Assembly (NCBI GenBank): GCA_949825045.1
Contig: OX463829.1
Span: forward strand, 17,640,715 to 17,704,714
Source of the DNA: Argyresthia goedartella
Taxonomy: Eukaryota; Arthropoda; Insecta; Lepidoptera; Argyresthiidae
DNA length: 64,000 bases
Direction: 5' to 3'
Shown: positions 43,926-54,991 of the stretch, piece after piece
How the letters are laid out: each line of letters starts with the position of its first letter
Position numbering within the stretch: position 1 is the stretch's first letter
Notes under the pieces: generated by a model
Database searches by the model: none
The model's input: the letters and a program-made list of their open reading frames with translations, nothing else
Told to the model about the DNA's origin: nothing
Translations under genes and position numbers: made by a program

Positions 43926-44372
43926 ATAGTAGTGTATGTGACTGATACATAATGGAGGGCATTAAAACTCCAGAGAAGGTTTAATAATTTAATAATATCA
44001 CTCGTGAGTTTTAATGTCTGATTATGTACAGTTACATATACTAGTTTATCTACACACATATCATCAGCTCTCTTTGATGTGTTGAGGAACCGGATGTTCG
44101 ACCATGGTGGCATTGATAATTGCTCTGCACTTGTTTAGCTTGTTCAGTAGCACCAACTTCACAGACAAACTAAGGGTGGCTCGCAGGAGGACGTCGTCAG
44201 CGTTCGAAATTGAGTTTCATAATTTTATCGAAAATTGATACATTATGGTTATAGTGTACAAATTTTCAGATAAGAAATGAGGTTTAACCAAATAGTTTTA
44301 CATTATGCTGGTCTTAAAGTGCTGTTTTTAGACGCAGTAAAGAGGGTTTATGATACGTGTGTAGATAAAGTA
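43926..44372 (-). repeat. repeat D (copy 2)
   Basis: The minus strand starts TTTATCTACACACGTATCAT and ends in TATCAGTCACATACACTACT. Only one GTTCGAAATT-type core unit is present. The 3' foldback is degraded (AAACTCCAGAGAAGG against ACTCGTGAGTTTTAATG), with an AT-rich loop. Confidence 0.75.
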
Positions 44373-44763
44373 TATTATGTATATGTACATATTTATATAA
44401 TCTTGAGGCTCTGCTTAATAAATCGATCACGCTCTAATGCGTTGACAGTGAATTATTATTTCAGATATTTACACTACTACATAATCATATTGACTATGGC
44501 GCATGGGTCTCTCTCAACTCACCACAGACCGATTTGGCCATGCCATGCTAAATTCAAATGCCTGGAGTGAGACTGCACGTACATTTCCTTTCAGCTCTTC
44601 ATCTAATGGTATGCCTGATTGGGCTCATCCTAACTTTGTCGGTCGGCATGGCGCCGACGACAAATATCGTCAATTATGTAGATAACTGGCTCAGCCTGGG
44701 TGGCCTGCGATAAAAACAATATAGATTATGATAGTACCTACTGTTCGTCATTTATTAAGGGAA
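44373..44763 (+). other. coding-like block at 44503-44690, unidentified
   Basis: The segment 44503-44690 is GC-richer than its flanks and open on the plus strand, with a peptide rich in polar residues (DWAHPNFVGRHGADDKYRQL near its end, stop at 44683). It has no recognised family and no clear splice sites. It could be a fragment of a transposon gene, a host exon or chance. Confidence 0.2.
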
Positions 44764-45005
44764 ATATTAAACTGCTCATCAATAATACTGATTTGCACAG
44801 CAATTATACTGATTTTTACAGTAAATATCAGGGCAAAATATTGCGGTAGCTTAGGTGAAGGGTGAAGGGGTGAGCGAAGCGAAGCCCCCTTTATCCTTCG
44901 TATTAGGTTGAACATGTAGGAACAACAAAAATACATACATAAAAAGTGTTTTTGCTGATCCATTTTTGTTGTGAAAATGAGTATTTTTGATGTGCGATTA
45001 AATAC
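44764..45005 (-). repeat. dispersed repeat I, MITE with inverted ends (copy 3)
   Basis: The plus strand begins ATATTAAACTGCTCATCAAT and ends TTTTTGATGTGCGATTAAAT, so the ends are inverted copies (with ACTGATTTGCACAGCA in the left arm). The interior includes CAAAATATTGCGGTAGCTTA and GGTGAGCGAAGCGAAGCCCC. Same element as 15457-15690. Confidence 0.75.
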
Positions 45006-45119
45006 TAGTCATTTATTAACCCATGTTAAGATGCAATGGCACAGCATATCCAAATGTTAAGTGTGATGTACACTAGGAGTCGGGTGAATATTAGGTGAGA
45101 ACGGGTAACAGAAAATCAC

Positions 45120-45250
45120 ACTGATATCGGCTCGCAGCAAGCGTCCACGTCTTCTCTCCGCGGCGGTCGGTAGCCAGTGGCCTCCCCGTCCCGCAACCCT
45201 GCGCGTGCGCTTCTCGAGACGACAGAGTTACACACAACTATAAATGTCTA
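45120..45250. promoter_or_regulatory. GC-rich patch with NRF1-like site
   Basis: A CpG-richer segment (CTCCGCGGCGGTCGGTAGCC) holds TGCGCGTGCGC (45200-45210), close to the NRF1 consensus. It lies between a MITE and a SINE. No exon is seen nearby, so regulatory function is only a possibility. Confidence 0.18.
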
Positions 45251-45287
45251 TACACTACATTAAGCTCAGCTTAAACATTTTTAATTA

Positions 45288-45480
45288 AAACGTATAGAGG
45301 CAACATTGCTTCTGAGACCACTAGGATAGCCTGTGTCGCGGGAACCAGAAAAAGCGACATCACATACATGTAAACATCTAAGACCTGGGGATTTTTTAAA
45401 TTTTATCCCCAGCCGGGGCTCGAACCCGGGACCTCTCGCATGGTAGGCAGAGCCTCATCCGCAGCGCCTCAGAGGTCGTC
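45288..45480 (-). repeat. tRNA-derived SINE (family SINE-C)
   Basis: The minus strand starts GACGACCTCTGAGGCGCTGC, has a box B GGTTCGAGCCC (about 45415-45425), then GGGGATAAAATTTAAAAAAT, GTCTTAGATGTTTACATG, CGCTTTTTCTGGTTCCCG and TATCCTAGTGGTCTCAGAAG. It is the clearest single-headed copy of the family. Confidence 0.85.
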
Positions 45481-45623
45481 ATAAGTAATACTTACTTTGC
45501 CATTAGAAACGGCCCCATGTAAGCCCTCACTTCATTCTGATAACGTAGGTAAATTACACACTTCCAAAGCTCCCAATCGATACACTTTCATGCATGATTC
45601 ACTCCTGGATCTTCCCCGAAACG

Positions 45624-45628
<5 letters not shown>

Positions 45629-45683
<55 letters not shown>
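45629..45683. repeat. (AC)n microsatellite, about 53 bp
   Basis: A pure AC dinucleotide run after CACGC at about 45631-45683. It explains the poly-Thr-His frame across this position. Confidence 0.98.
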
Positions 45684-45687
<4 letters not shown>

Positions 45688-45808
45688 CTTACACCCTCAC
45701 TTTTCACTCACCTTGTTGTGTACTGTACCTACATTTGTATTGCAACAGTTAATGTCTTTTACTTCTTAAGTTCTACATAGTAAAATCCTTTAGTTAAATT
45801 CTAAGTAC

Positions 45809-46183
45809 AAAAAACACGTCAAGTGCGAGTCGAACTCGCACACGAAGGGTTCCGTAGCACCGACAATGGTAGTGATGGTGTGGAGGGAATAGTTTGGATT
45901 TTACATAGCAAAATGCTGTTTACAAAGTTATTGGTGAGGCTACTTTCACACTCAATTTACGTAACCAGGTGCATTCATAAGTTTGTATGTGGTATTGAAA
46001 GAATTGTTGTATGGGAGCCCCCTTCAATATTTATTTTATTCTGTTTTTTTTTAGTATTTGTTGTTATAGCGGCAACATAAATAGATCATCTGTGAAAATT
46101 TAATCTGTCTAACTATCACGGTTGTGACAGACAGATGGACGACGGACGGACGGTCAGCGGAGGCTTAGTAATGGATTTTGATC
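45809..46183 (-). repeat. repeat G (copy 4)
   Basis: The plus strand begins AAAAAACACGTCAAGTGCGA and contains the terminal hairpin GTGCGAGTCGAACTCGCAC (perfect 8-bp stem), then GAAGGGTTCCGTAGCACC. The far end has GGACGGACGGACGGTCAGCG, the complement of the (GTCY)n region, and AGGCTTAGTAATGG. Reverse orientation relative to the other copies. Confidence 0.8.
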
Positions 46184-46730
46184 CAGAAGTAAAATTTAAC
46201 ACTAATAAGTTACTCGTTTCGCTTTATATTGTATCCTATCTCCGACTAAAACAATGAACTTATTAAGCAATGTAATATTATACACACACAAGCCAACCTA
46301 TTAAATCTGAGATGCCTTGCATTTATCAGGCAAAGGCATTCACAACCACGCACCTTCACACTTACCATTCAAAGTTGCGGTTGGATACAATCAAATGAAA
46401 GCCCTCCAGCTTTTTCTTTGGACAGTTCCACAGCAAATTACCTGCATAAATACCCAGTAATTAATTCTTTCAACGCACACCGTCGACCCCAGTCAGCTAC
46501 TCGTACATTTTATGTCCGATTCGCCATTTGTTTGCAACAGAGACATGCTAATTAAATGGTAAGTTCTTTAGATCGCTTGCAGTGAAACCAGTTAAAAGTT
46601 CTGGAAAAGCATATTTTTTAACAAAAACTATCAGGAATCATCCGTCGTTTTGTGTTAGAAAGTAATTAAAAGTTTTAGGACTTTCGACATAGACTATAAC
46701 TTTAATATTATACTATAAATGTATAGCCCA
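46184..46730. other. no gene recognised
   Basis: AT-rich sequence. No element identified. Confidence 0.35.
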
Positions 46731-47093
46731 TTGATGTCCCCACCGAGGGAACGGGCCTTTACCCGGATACGAGTAAGATTGAGCCATACTCCACCACGCT
46801 GGCTCAGTGCGCGTTGATCGAGGGGTGTCGGGCTTGTGGATAACCCGACTGTCATAAGTTATCAAGCTGCCCTATTAGGGCCTCTGACACAGCTTTACGA
46901 CTACTGCCACCGAGCAGTCGTCGTTATAGTAGCCGGGACCTACAGCTTAACATGTCATCCGAAACACTTCGTTTCGGAAGCTTCCGAAACAAATGCCACA
47001 TAGGCCGGACACCCATCCAGTGCTCGTCTCGCCCAGATGTTGCTACCCACACGATCGTTTCCGATGTGCGAATACCGCTAGGCTACGGACGCC
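46731..47093 (-). repeat. SINE-like repeat with box A-like sequence
   Basis: The minus strand starts GGCGTCCGTAGCCTAGCGGT, in which TAGCCTAGCGG matches the pol III box A; the expected box B is not intact. The remaining ~300 nt is GC-richer than the flanks and has short hairpins (CATCCGAAACACTTCGTTTC). I see no second copy, so the SINE call rests on the head and length. Confidence 0.4.
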
Positions 47094-47876
47094 AGTATTA
47101 ATTTACAAGCTCTCGGATTCCTAATAGAAATGATTTGATTAAAATTAATTTTACTGATTCAACCCTATTCACAAAACATCCATGTATTTATAAGTCTCGG
47201 TACTTTTTACGATATTATGTTCGTTCGTATTCCAACGTTCGTATGTTCGTATGTTCGTTGTTCGGTTCGGCTGTAATATTGGTCGGTGAATGGTAACGAA
47301 GATTCCTGACAGTCTGTGTCAGTCTACATTGTTTCACACAAAGAATGTCAGTCAGTCTTTGTTAAGAATTCTAGTTCAAGTTGGTTCATCGTGACTAATT
47401 TATAGATATTAAAAGGTTTCGAAGTATTTCGGTTTTGTGGATACTTGGAACAGCATCGATAACTATTTAAATGTATTGATGATACATGATGCGCAAAGAT
47501 GCGACTATCCATTATGATGACGAAGAAAAACCTGTACCCCTCGGTTGAAGTTGCTAATGGGCCACCTTTTGTACAACGTGTAACTACATGGCACTGATTC
47601 GTTCCCAAGACTAATTGCCAATTAAGCCCACGAAGACGATGAATAGTGAGCTAATTGTCAATTACCCCACAATTATATCGCTTCACAGCCTCCTGTTATT
47701 AGATAATGTAAATCTCATTATCAACCTAGATATATAATAGGAGCAATACCAGCGTATACACTTATAACTATTACTTAAACAGCAAATGTAAACGCATCCG
47801 ATAGTAGACTGCAGAGTAAAAGCAAAAAGGCCCAAAATATAAAAGACGAGTCAAACACTAATTTCGGATTAATGAA
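47094..47876. other. no gene recognised; short TTCGTATG tandem run
   Basis: Degenerate (TTCGTATG)n at about 47219-47262. Otherwise nothing supported. Confidence 0.4.
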
Positions 47877-48160
47877 GACGACCTCTGTGGCGCTGCGGTA
47901 CTCTGCATACCATGCGGGAGGTCCCGGGTTCGATCCCAGGCTGGGGACAAAAAAAAACCAGGTCTTGGATGTTTGTTCGTTCTGACGACGTCTGTGGTGC
48001 TGCGGTAGTGGCTCGGTCTACCATGCGAGAGGTACCGGGTTCGATAAAAAAACCGAAGGTTTTGGATGCATATGTGTGTGATATCACTGTTTCTGGTTAT
48101 CACGACACAGGGTATCCTAGTGTAGGGTCAAAAGCAATGTGTGTGCGTGTATATAAAATA
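47877..48160 (+). repeat. SINE-C with two tRNA-like heads in tandem
   Basis: The first head (47877-47945) starts GACGACCTCTGTGGCGCTGC and has box B GGTTCGATCCC. After CAAAAAAAAACCAGGTCTTG and GATGTTTGTTCGTTCT a second head (47985-48045) starts GACGACGTCTGTGGTGCTGC, with box B GGTTCGAT cut by an A-run. The body then continues once (TGTTTCTGGTTATCACGACA, GTATCCTAGTGTAGGGTC) to 48160. This is a dimeric or tail-to-head joined copy. Confidence 0.8.
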
Positions 48161-48586
48161 TTGTTTATCCTAACAACTTATGGAAATTCAAAGTTAACTC
48201 GAGATTTACTTCGAGCGACTTTTGACTTTTGGTCTTGCTGTTGTCATAGCTACGTCGGGTAACTTGTCATACAACCGTTGTCAGAAGTCATTGTCATCAG
48301 TCCTTTCGGATAGATATTGAAATATATATAAAATCAAAATATGTAAGTGCAGAATATACATATATAAGTTCAAAATGTATATAATAAAAATAAAATGTGG
48401 GTATCAAAATATATAAAGTAATTTTATATAAGTTCTAACTTTATAAACTTGGAATACACTATGTTCAAAATACATAGTTGTCAAAATGGATAATGGTTGA
48501 AAATTCTTCCTGTTTAAAACTTATAAGCTTGGAATGCATAATCTATGTACCTAACTAAATATGTAAAATAACATAATAAACAACAT
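48161..48586. other. AT-rich sequence with ATATAAA-type repetition
   Basis: Stretches such as CAAAATGTATATAATAAAAA and TCAAAATATATAAAGT repeat loosely at about 48330-48540. No gene. Confidence 0.4.
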
Positions 48587-48662
48587 AAACGTCAAATCCC
48601 ATACACTTTTGTTTTTAAACAAGTGTTGAACGGTATTTAATTTTTTTATGGTAAGGCCCTAG
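48587..48662 (+). repeat. dispersed repeat H (copy)
   Basis: AACGTCAAATCCCATACACT, TTTAAACAAGTGTTGAACGG and TTTTTTTATGGTAAGGCC; one arm of the foldback seen whole at 16190-16400. Confidence 0.65.
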
Positions 48663-48920
48663 TATTTGTATGTTTGAACTTATATATTCTAAACTTATAT
48701 TATTTTATTTTAGTTTGGTTGCTCGCACGGTAATAGTAATAAATACACTTTGCAATCCTGACCGAACACATCTAAACTAACTAACAAACTAAGGGCTGAC
48801 AGCTTGACATTCGACACCTTTTAATCGGTTGGCATGTGAAGATTCTATTTTCAAACAATTTTTATTAGTTTGTTTGTGTTGGATGCCTCTGCAATGGACA
48901 TACTATAATGGGCCATGCTA

Positions 48921-49340
48921 TAGTAGTTTATGTGACTGATACATAATGCCTAATTATGTACAGTTACATGCACTAGTTTATCTACACACATATCATAAGC
49001 TCTCTTTGATGTGTTCAGGAACCACATGTTTGACCGGCATTGTGGCTCTGCAGTTGTTTAGCTTGTTCTGTAGTACCAACTTCACGCAGGCGGGCGTCGG
49101 CGTTCGAAATTTGAATGTCAGTACCAACTTCACAGACAAACTAGGGGCGGCCGCCGGCACGCAGTCGGGCGTTGGCGCTCGAAATTTGAATGTCATAATA
49201 TGTAGAAAAACTACACATTATGGTCATAATGTGTAATTTTTCAGATAAGAAATTAGTTTTTACCAAGTAGTTTAACATTAAGCTGATCGTAACGTGCGGT
49301 TTTTGTACGCAGTAAAGAGGGTTTATGATACGAGTGTAGA
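48921..49340 (-). repeat. repeat D (copy 3), foldback deleted
   Basis: The minus strand starts CTACACTCGTATCATAAACC and ends AGTCACATAAACTACT. Two GACATTCAAATTTCGAGCGC-type core units are present. The Ctcgag foldback near the 3' end is absent: CATAATTAGG joins directly to CATTATGTATCAGTCACATA. Confidence 0.8.
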
Positions 49341-51827
49341 AAAAAAAATACGTACTACTTTTATTTTATTTTGTGAAATTTTAGGCTATTTTAAGAAACT
49401 TATTTGAATATGTCGGGTAACGGATGTGTTTTTTCTATTACTTCTTAAATAACATCCCTCGTGACGTCGCTGCTCCCATTTTTGGAACGGTTGTACTTGA
49501 GGATGGTACCTTTGATTTTTTTTACATGGCCCTTTGTACTTTTTGCGACAAACCTTAGCTTTGCACTTCCCATTGCCACATGATATATTCGCTTCCTAGA
49601 TAAACTTCTTCAGTTTTTTCATGTACTATTCTAAGTTGAAATTGTACTACAACTTTGCAGATTACAATGAACGCTTGCTTTTGTCGCTGTCCTTACGTAT
49701 TAAAATGTATATTGCACACGTCTAGACGTTATGTGACAATATTGACACATTTGTACAACTGAGCATAGCATTCACTATGGCTACCAAATATTCGTAACTC
49801 TGTTTCATATCGCAATCGAGTCTAAACGTCATTTTCTAGCAATGACATTGTAATTTTCCTACGGTGGTGCCTAAATTATGGCATGCAAACTAGAATTCGT
49901 CATATTGAGATCGTCTGTTGTGTTCTGTGTTCAGTATGAAAGTTACAAAACAGCACAAGTTTCCGTTGCATGGCCGTCAGCCGTCATGGACCTGTGACAT
50001 AATGCGCAAAGTTGTCAGAGAAGAAATTACGAACCTGCATTTCGCGGTTAACAGTGCAAAACTGCCACACGACAACCAACCAGTGAACTAGACTCTACAG
50101 AACAGAGAATAGGGTTGCAAATTATGTAATAGAGTTCTATGAAACACCGTTAAAATGATATAATTTTCGATATTGCACGCAAGAGGGTATTACTTTTGTG
50201 GTAGCGCAAACCGTGTACTGTAATTTCTAGAAAGTTTCAAAGTATGAAGCAGAGAGGTGTGCGGCTGATGGTAATGGAACATTTCGGCAGGGTTTGTTTA
50301 CAGAAAACGTATTTAAACATACATTGCCTTTGTAGCAAGTTTTAACAACTTGTCACTTTTATAACAAAAAACTTTGTTAAACTAAGTTAGGTAACGATCA
50401 AACTGATATTAATCAAGTTGATTGCAAATGTGTGATAGTGTGTGTCAAAAGACTTATGTCATTGTGGAAGGTAGGAATCTCCTGATACAGGTATTATAAT
50501 ACTTAAAATGAGATCCCATGTCTGTTATACTCACTAAACTTTAATACCCATTTGCACTAAACATAAGAATCGCCTAAGTTATTTCCTAACTTGTTGAGGC
50601 TGCTCCTAACAAAAAATAATTGATTGCACTAAACCTAAACCATTCTTCTGAGATAATTCTAAAATTTACTACAAGGTCACATTTATCTGAGCACCTCATC
50701 GAAATGTTACTACATAACATCGCCGTGGATCTAGCTGCACAGATATTGACTGGGTTGCTGACACCGTTTGTGTTCTCCAAATTCAGATTTTTAATATTTT
50801 TTCTCCAACTTGTTTCAATATTAACAGGTAAATACCCGGTAAATACCCGTACCTTAAGCAAAGAGACACACTGAAGGGGGATCAGATCTAGATTAAGAGG
50901 GGGAGAGTGTCTAGTGAACTCGGTCCTCGGCTTAGCGTGGTCTATAACGATGGATCGGAATTAATTCCGGGGACCTAACGATAGAGAGCCATTTGGGTAT
51001 AAAGAAAACCGCCTAAACTATTCACTGGTTTTGTTTTGTTATATATCTTCTGGAAAATGTAAGATTGTGTGAGCTTCGTTTTCGATGAATTTCTTGATTA
51101 TTTGATTATGTTCTTTCAAAAAATCAAAATTAGAATACCAAAAAAGCTAATTTACGATACGTACAGACGAAGAAAGTAAGTCGTTTATTCTGTCTACTTT
51201 ATTCAGAAGCAGAACAGTTTAGCAGCAAATGCAAGTTAAGCACTAAAGGGATGCGGTTATCCCTATTATTCAATGACCCCTGATACTAAAGATATATGGA
51301 TCTGCCCAGATATCTTACTAGTCTAGTCTACAAATAGCATGTTCTTGTGAAACCTGAGGGATAAACAGTAAAGAAAAAAGTAAACAAGACTAAAGCCCAA
51401 AACTTAACACAAAAATATCGTGACCTCCAACCAATCGTACAGATAACAGTCAACAGATTAAAATCTGGCTAGAATCACGGTAAACCTGCAAATTGAGGAA
51501 ATTTACTACTAAATCTAAATAAAGGGAGTTACTAGGAAGTTTGCAGACGTTTTAATCATTTAATTCAGTACACTGATAGGTGCTAGTACTGTCTGGTCTG
51601 AAGTCTCCTTGCATATTGTAATCAACTTTACATTATTCAAGCGGATTATATGCAGAGCTTTAATTTTAAGTTTATGCCGCAGCACACAGTTTTCCAATTA
51701 GCGGTGATAAAATTGTGGTTTGCTAATTTGCGATTTGAATTTCAGCACTCCGCTGCAACGTGGGCACAATTGGAACTGGGGAAATGGTTACCGAACTGAA
51801 CGATTAGTGCATGCTCTACATATATTA
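49341..51827. other. no gene recognised
   Basis: About 2.5 kb with little visible structure. Frames of 80-90 codons at 50586-50874 overlap on opposite strands without motifs. Confidence 0.35.
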
Positions 51828-52085
51828 GACGACCCGAATGGCCGAGCCAGCAGTGACCCTGCCTACGTAGCCAAGGGTCCCGGGTTCTAGTCCCGGTGGG
51901 GGCAAATATTTGTTTGATGAGAACGGATGTTGGTACCCTAGTCATGGTTGTTTATCTATCTAAGTATAATATTTATCTATATAAGTATGTGTATCGTTGT
52001 CTAGTACCCAAGATACAGGGAATCCTAGTTAGGGGCTAGATTAATGTGTTTAAATAGTTTCCAAGGTATTATTACTATTATTATT
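51828..52085 (+). repeat. tRNA-derived SINE (family SINE-B), full length
   Basis: Starts GACGACCCGAATGGCCGAGC; box B is one base off (GGTTCTAGTCC, about 51883-51893). The body matches 19009-19258 and the copy ends in an (ATT)n tail (about 52066-52085). Confidence 0.88.
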
Positions 52086-53636
52086 ATATTAATTTTAATT
52101 ATCCAGGGTTAAAGTTATTTTAAAATATTGTTTTATCCTTAACAAATATAACAAGGTACCTAACCATACATTCAAGTAAACTTTCAAGGCAAATGTCTAA
52201 TATTTATGATGGAGATAGTAGAGATTAAAGCAAAGGACAACTCTCTGCAATGATTCACTAGAAATAAATCTCCTTAGAATCAGATTGTACTTTCCGGTCC
52301 ATTTAGTCCGTGTGTACTGTATACGTCATACCACATAATGTGGCCGAGTCAAAATATTAGTAATTATATGTGTGGTTTAAGTGTTAAAAACTCGACTATG
52401 ATTGAATCCATTCACAGCTCTTAATTGTAAAACAACATCGATTGACGTCACATACAGGGTGCTACACAATCAATGACCTTTTGTTGCGGAGCTTTATAAA
52501 ATCGCTGGTATTGAAACATTTTCACTCGAGCTTTTGTGGAAGTTTTAATATGATTCACCAATTTCGAGGTGTAGATATTCGAATATTATTAATTAAACTC
52601 CAGTTTTATTGAGGCGAAACTGAATACACAATATGGTGGATTTTGGTTAATCTGGAATCTGATTAAATTTGCGGTAGTAGGTGTATACTTAAATAAATCT
52701 GCCATCAAACATTTACGAGAACCTGTACATAATGTGACCGTTGTGAACACATTTTGGGACCTCTTGGTACTCAATATTCATCAAGAGTTTTTAATTGATT
52801 TGAATCAATTTTAGCCATAATCTACAAAGGCATAACAATGCAAGCCAGCATTGCCTTTTTCTATGTTTAAATATTTCTTCAGCCTTATCTAATAAAATCT
52901 GCAATGTCTGTATTACCATAACTTGTTAAAAAAGACAGCCAGTTCATAATTTTCAGTCTAACTTCAGCAATAACGAATAAATCGAATATCGCCATCGAAC
53001 GTGTTTTTTACCGATACGTTTTATTCGACCTGTTCCTATCCCAGTGTGAAAAACGGACTCGAATTAATTGCACCACTTCATAAACGAGTAATGCGAATGA
53101 AAATCATTTCCCATTTCCCTGTCCAAGTCGACACGTGACCGAATACATCACGGTCCCATTATCTGTGCACCTCGTTGGAAATAAATGACCGTAAGCGCCG
53201 TAATGACGTCACGAGTCCAGATGCACAGATATTGCGCCCGTGTTTTGCGAATAATCACGCTCGCCCGACCGGACGGCCCTTGGCTCGCATGCCCGATAGT
53301 ACTGAATCCGACCAATTCAGTTGGGTTGAGGGTTGTCAACTTGTCGACTTGTCAACTTATCTGACGGGCTGACCACTGTGACCACGTTGTAAAGCATAAA
53401 GGGCACAATGCAGTCTGAATAGCCTACAATTAATCGTACAGTCGGCACTGGCCGGATGGTGCGAAGTCGCTCGCGATTCCCGATACCGGAAATACAAGAT
53501 ATCGTCCCCAATAGACAAGTTAAGACTACGGGCGTTATTTATTAGATATATGTATTTCATACGGTGTCTCTTCAAACATGTAATCCTAATGCCGCCTTTA
53601 TCCCAGATAAAGGGATAGGGAGGCAGAGACTAAGGG
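52086..53636. other. no gene recognised
   Basis: About 1.5 kb. Around 53335-53365 the phrase GTCAACTTGTCGACTTGTCA is a short imperfect direct/inverted repetition. Nothing coding is supported. Confidence 0.35.
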
Positions 53637-53692
53637 TCTTACTACAAAAAAATACTCCTGTTCAACACTTTTTTGAAGACAAAAAATTATGG
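53637..53692 (-). repeat. dispersed repeat H (fragment)
   Basis: The plus strand reads GTCTTACTACAAAAAAATAC and TGTTCAACACTTTTTTGAAG, the reverse of the family arm. Confidence 0.55.
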
Positions 53693-53751
53693 CTTTTTAT
53701 ATTTGTTTTAAGTTTAAACTACCTTTAATATTTTTTGTTGTAACACGGTTA

Positions 53752-53913
53752 GGGTCGCCACACACGACAGCTTAAAAACGCCACCGCCCGCCGCCCCCGA
53801 CCTATTTAGCGTATGGCGGTCACCGGCGTCGACAGTGTGGCCCCTTAAAAAAATGTATGAAAGCCACAGTAAATAGGTTGGTGGCGGCGTTTTATGGCTG
53901 TCGCGTGTGGCCC
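53752..53913. repeat. 162-bp GC-rich MITE with ~45-bp inverted ends
   Basis: The left end GGGTCGCCACACACGACAGC and the right end (reverse complement GGGCCACACGCGACAGCC) pair, and both continue through AAAACGCC, a CACC/GCC-rich block and CCTATTTA. The left arm carries extra CCGCC repeats. The centre is about 60 nt. No clear target duplication and no coding capacity; superfamily unknown. Confidence 0.8.
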
Positions 53914-54324
53914 GTGTGCGGCGTCCATAGGACTGACACCTGCTATTATTTTGGCATATTGGTATCATTATCTATTTCTGCGATACCAAGTGACAACCCT
54001 ACGCTCTCTGTCATCGCGCTCGTATAACGAACGAAATCTGACCGATTCGTCAGGGTTGTCGCGCGTGAAACGCTTTATTTAGGGGTGTGTAAAAATTTTC
54101 TTTATTAATAAATAAATCTCCAAATCTCTTATGATTTGTCGCACTAAATTTAGATGGAACCAGGTATATGACTGCCTGGATTCCAAATCCAACTTGTATT
54201 ATTAATGTGAAATTTACTTGCTCCGTGGTCAAATGAGGTTTCACGCATGCTTCTCACACAGGAGATGCAGGTCCGATTCCTGACCATTTACCAATGAGAT
54301 AATTTATTTATCTTAAATATTGTA
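53914..54324. other. no gene recognised
   Basis: Sequence at about 54262-54285 (ATGCAGGTCCGATTCCTGAC) is reminiscent of a pol III box B just upstream of repeat E, but too degraded to call. Confidence 0.3.
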
Positions 54325-54497
54325 TATGGAAGATCTAACGGTGACGGAAAACATCGTGAGGAAACCTTCATTAATCCATAGCTGCGGCGATGGGCTAGCC
54401 CCCTGTCACACAAAATGGTGTGTTGAATAACTGCCTCAAAGTGGCCACAATTCTGCCTCTGCCACCCCATATGGGAAAAGGCGTGACGCTATGTTAT
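54325..54497 (+). repeat. dispersed repeat E (copy 2)
   Basis: TCTAACGGTGACGGAAAACA, GAGGAAACCTTCATTAATCC, GGGCTAGCCCCCTGTCACAC and GGGAAAAGGCGTGACGCTAT match 40741-40922 along the whole length. Confidence 0.75.
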
Positions 54498-54598
54498 ATG
54501 TGAAATTTACTATGTTCAAATGTTTGTGCCTCAATCACGCCAAAACGGCTTAGTGGTTTTGAATGAAATTTGTACACATATAGTTTTTTATTTATTTA

Positions 54599-54991
54599 TC
54601 TACACACGTATCATAAACCCTCTTTACTGCGCACAAAACCGCACGTTACGATCAGCATAATGTTAAACTACTTGGTAAAAACTCATTTCTTATCTGAAAA
54701 ATTACACATTATGACCATAATGTGTAGTTATTCTACATATTATGACATTCAAATTTCGAACGCCGACGCCCGACTGCGTGCCGCCCCTAGTTTGTCTGTG
54801 AAGTTGGTACTGACATTCAAATTTCGAACGCCGACGCCAAAGACGTCAAACATGCGGTTTCTGAACACATCAAAAAGAGCTTATGATATGTGTGTAGATA
54901 AACTAGTGTATGTAACTGTACATAATTAGGCGTTAAAACTCTCGAGTGATAATAAATGCCCTCCATTATGTAGCAGTCACATAAAGTACTA
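54599..54991 (+). repeat. repeat D (copy 4), one foldback arm lost
   Basis: Starts TCTACACACGTATCATAAAC. Two core units are present, the second cut short after CGAACGCCGACGCC and joined to AAAGACGTCAAACATGC. At the foldback only the first arm remains (AAACTCTCGAGTGATAATAA), followed directly by ATGCCCTCCATTATGTAGCA. Confidence 0.8.

Noticed and set aside
45497..45769. Thr-His repeat protein
   Set aside because: The repeat is the translation of the (AC)n microsatellite.
45809..46183. Helitron ending (3' hairpin) for repeat G
   Set aside because: The terminal hairpin GTGCGAGTCGAACTCGCAC is suggestive, but the CTRR end and 5' TC required of a typical Helitron were not seen.
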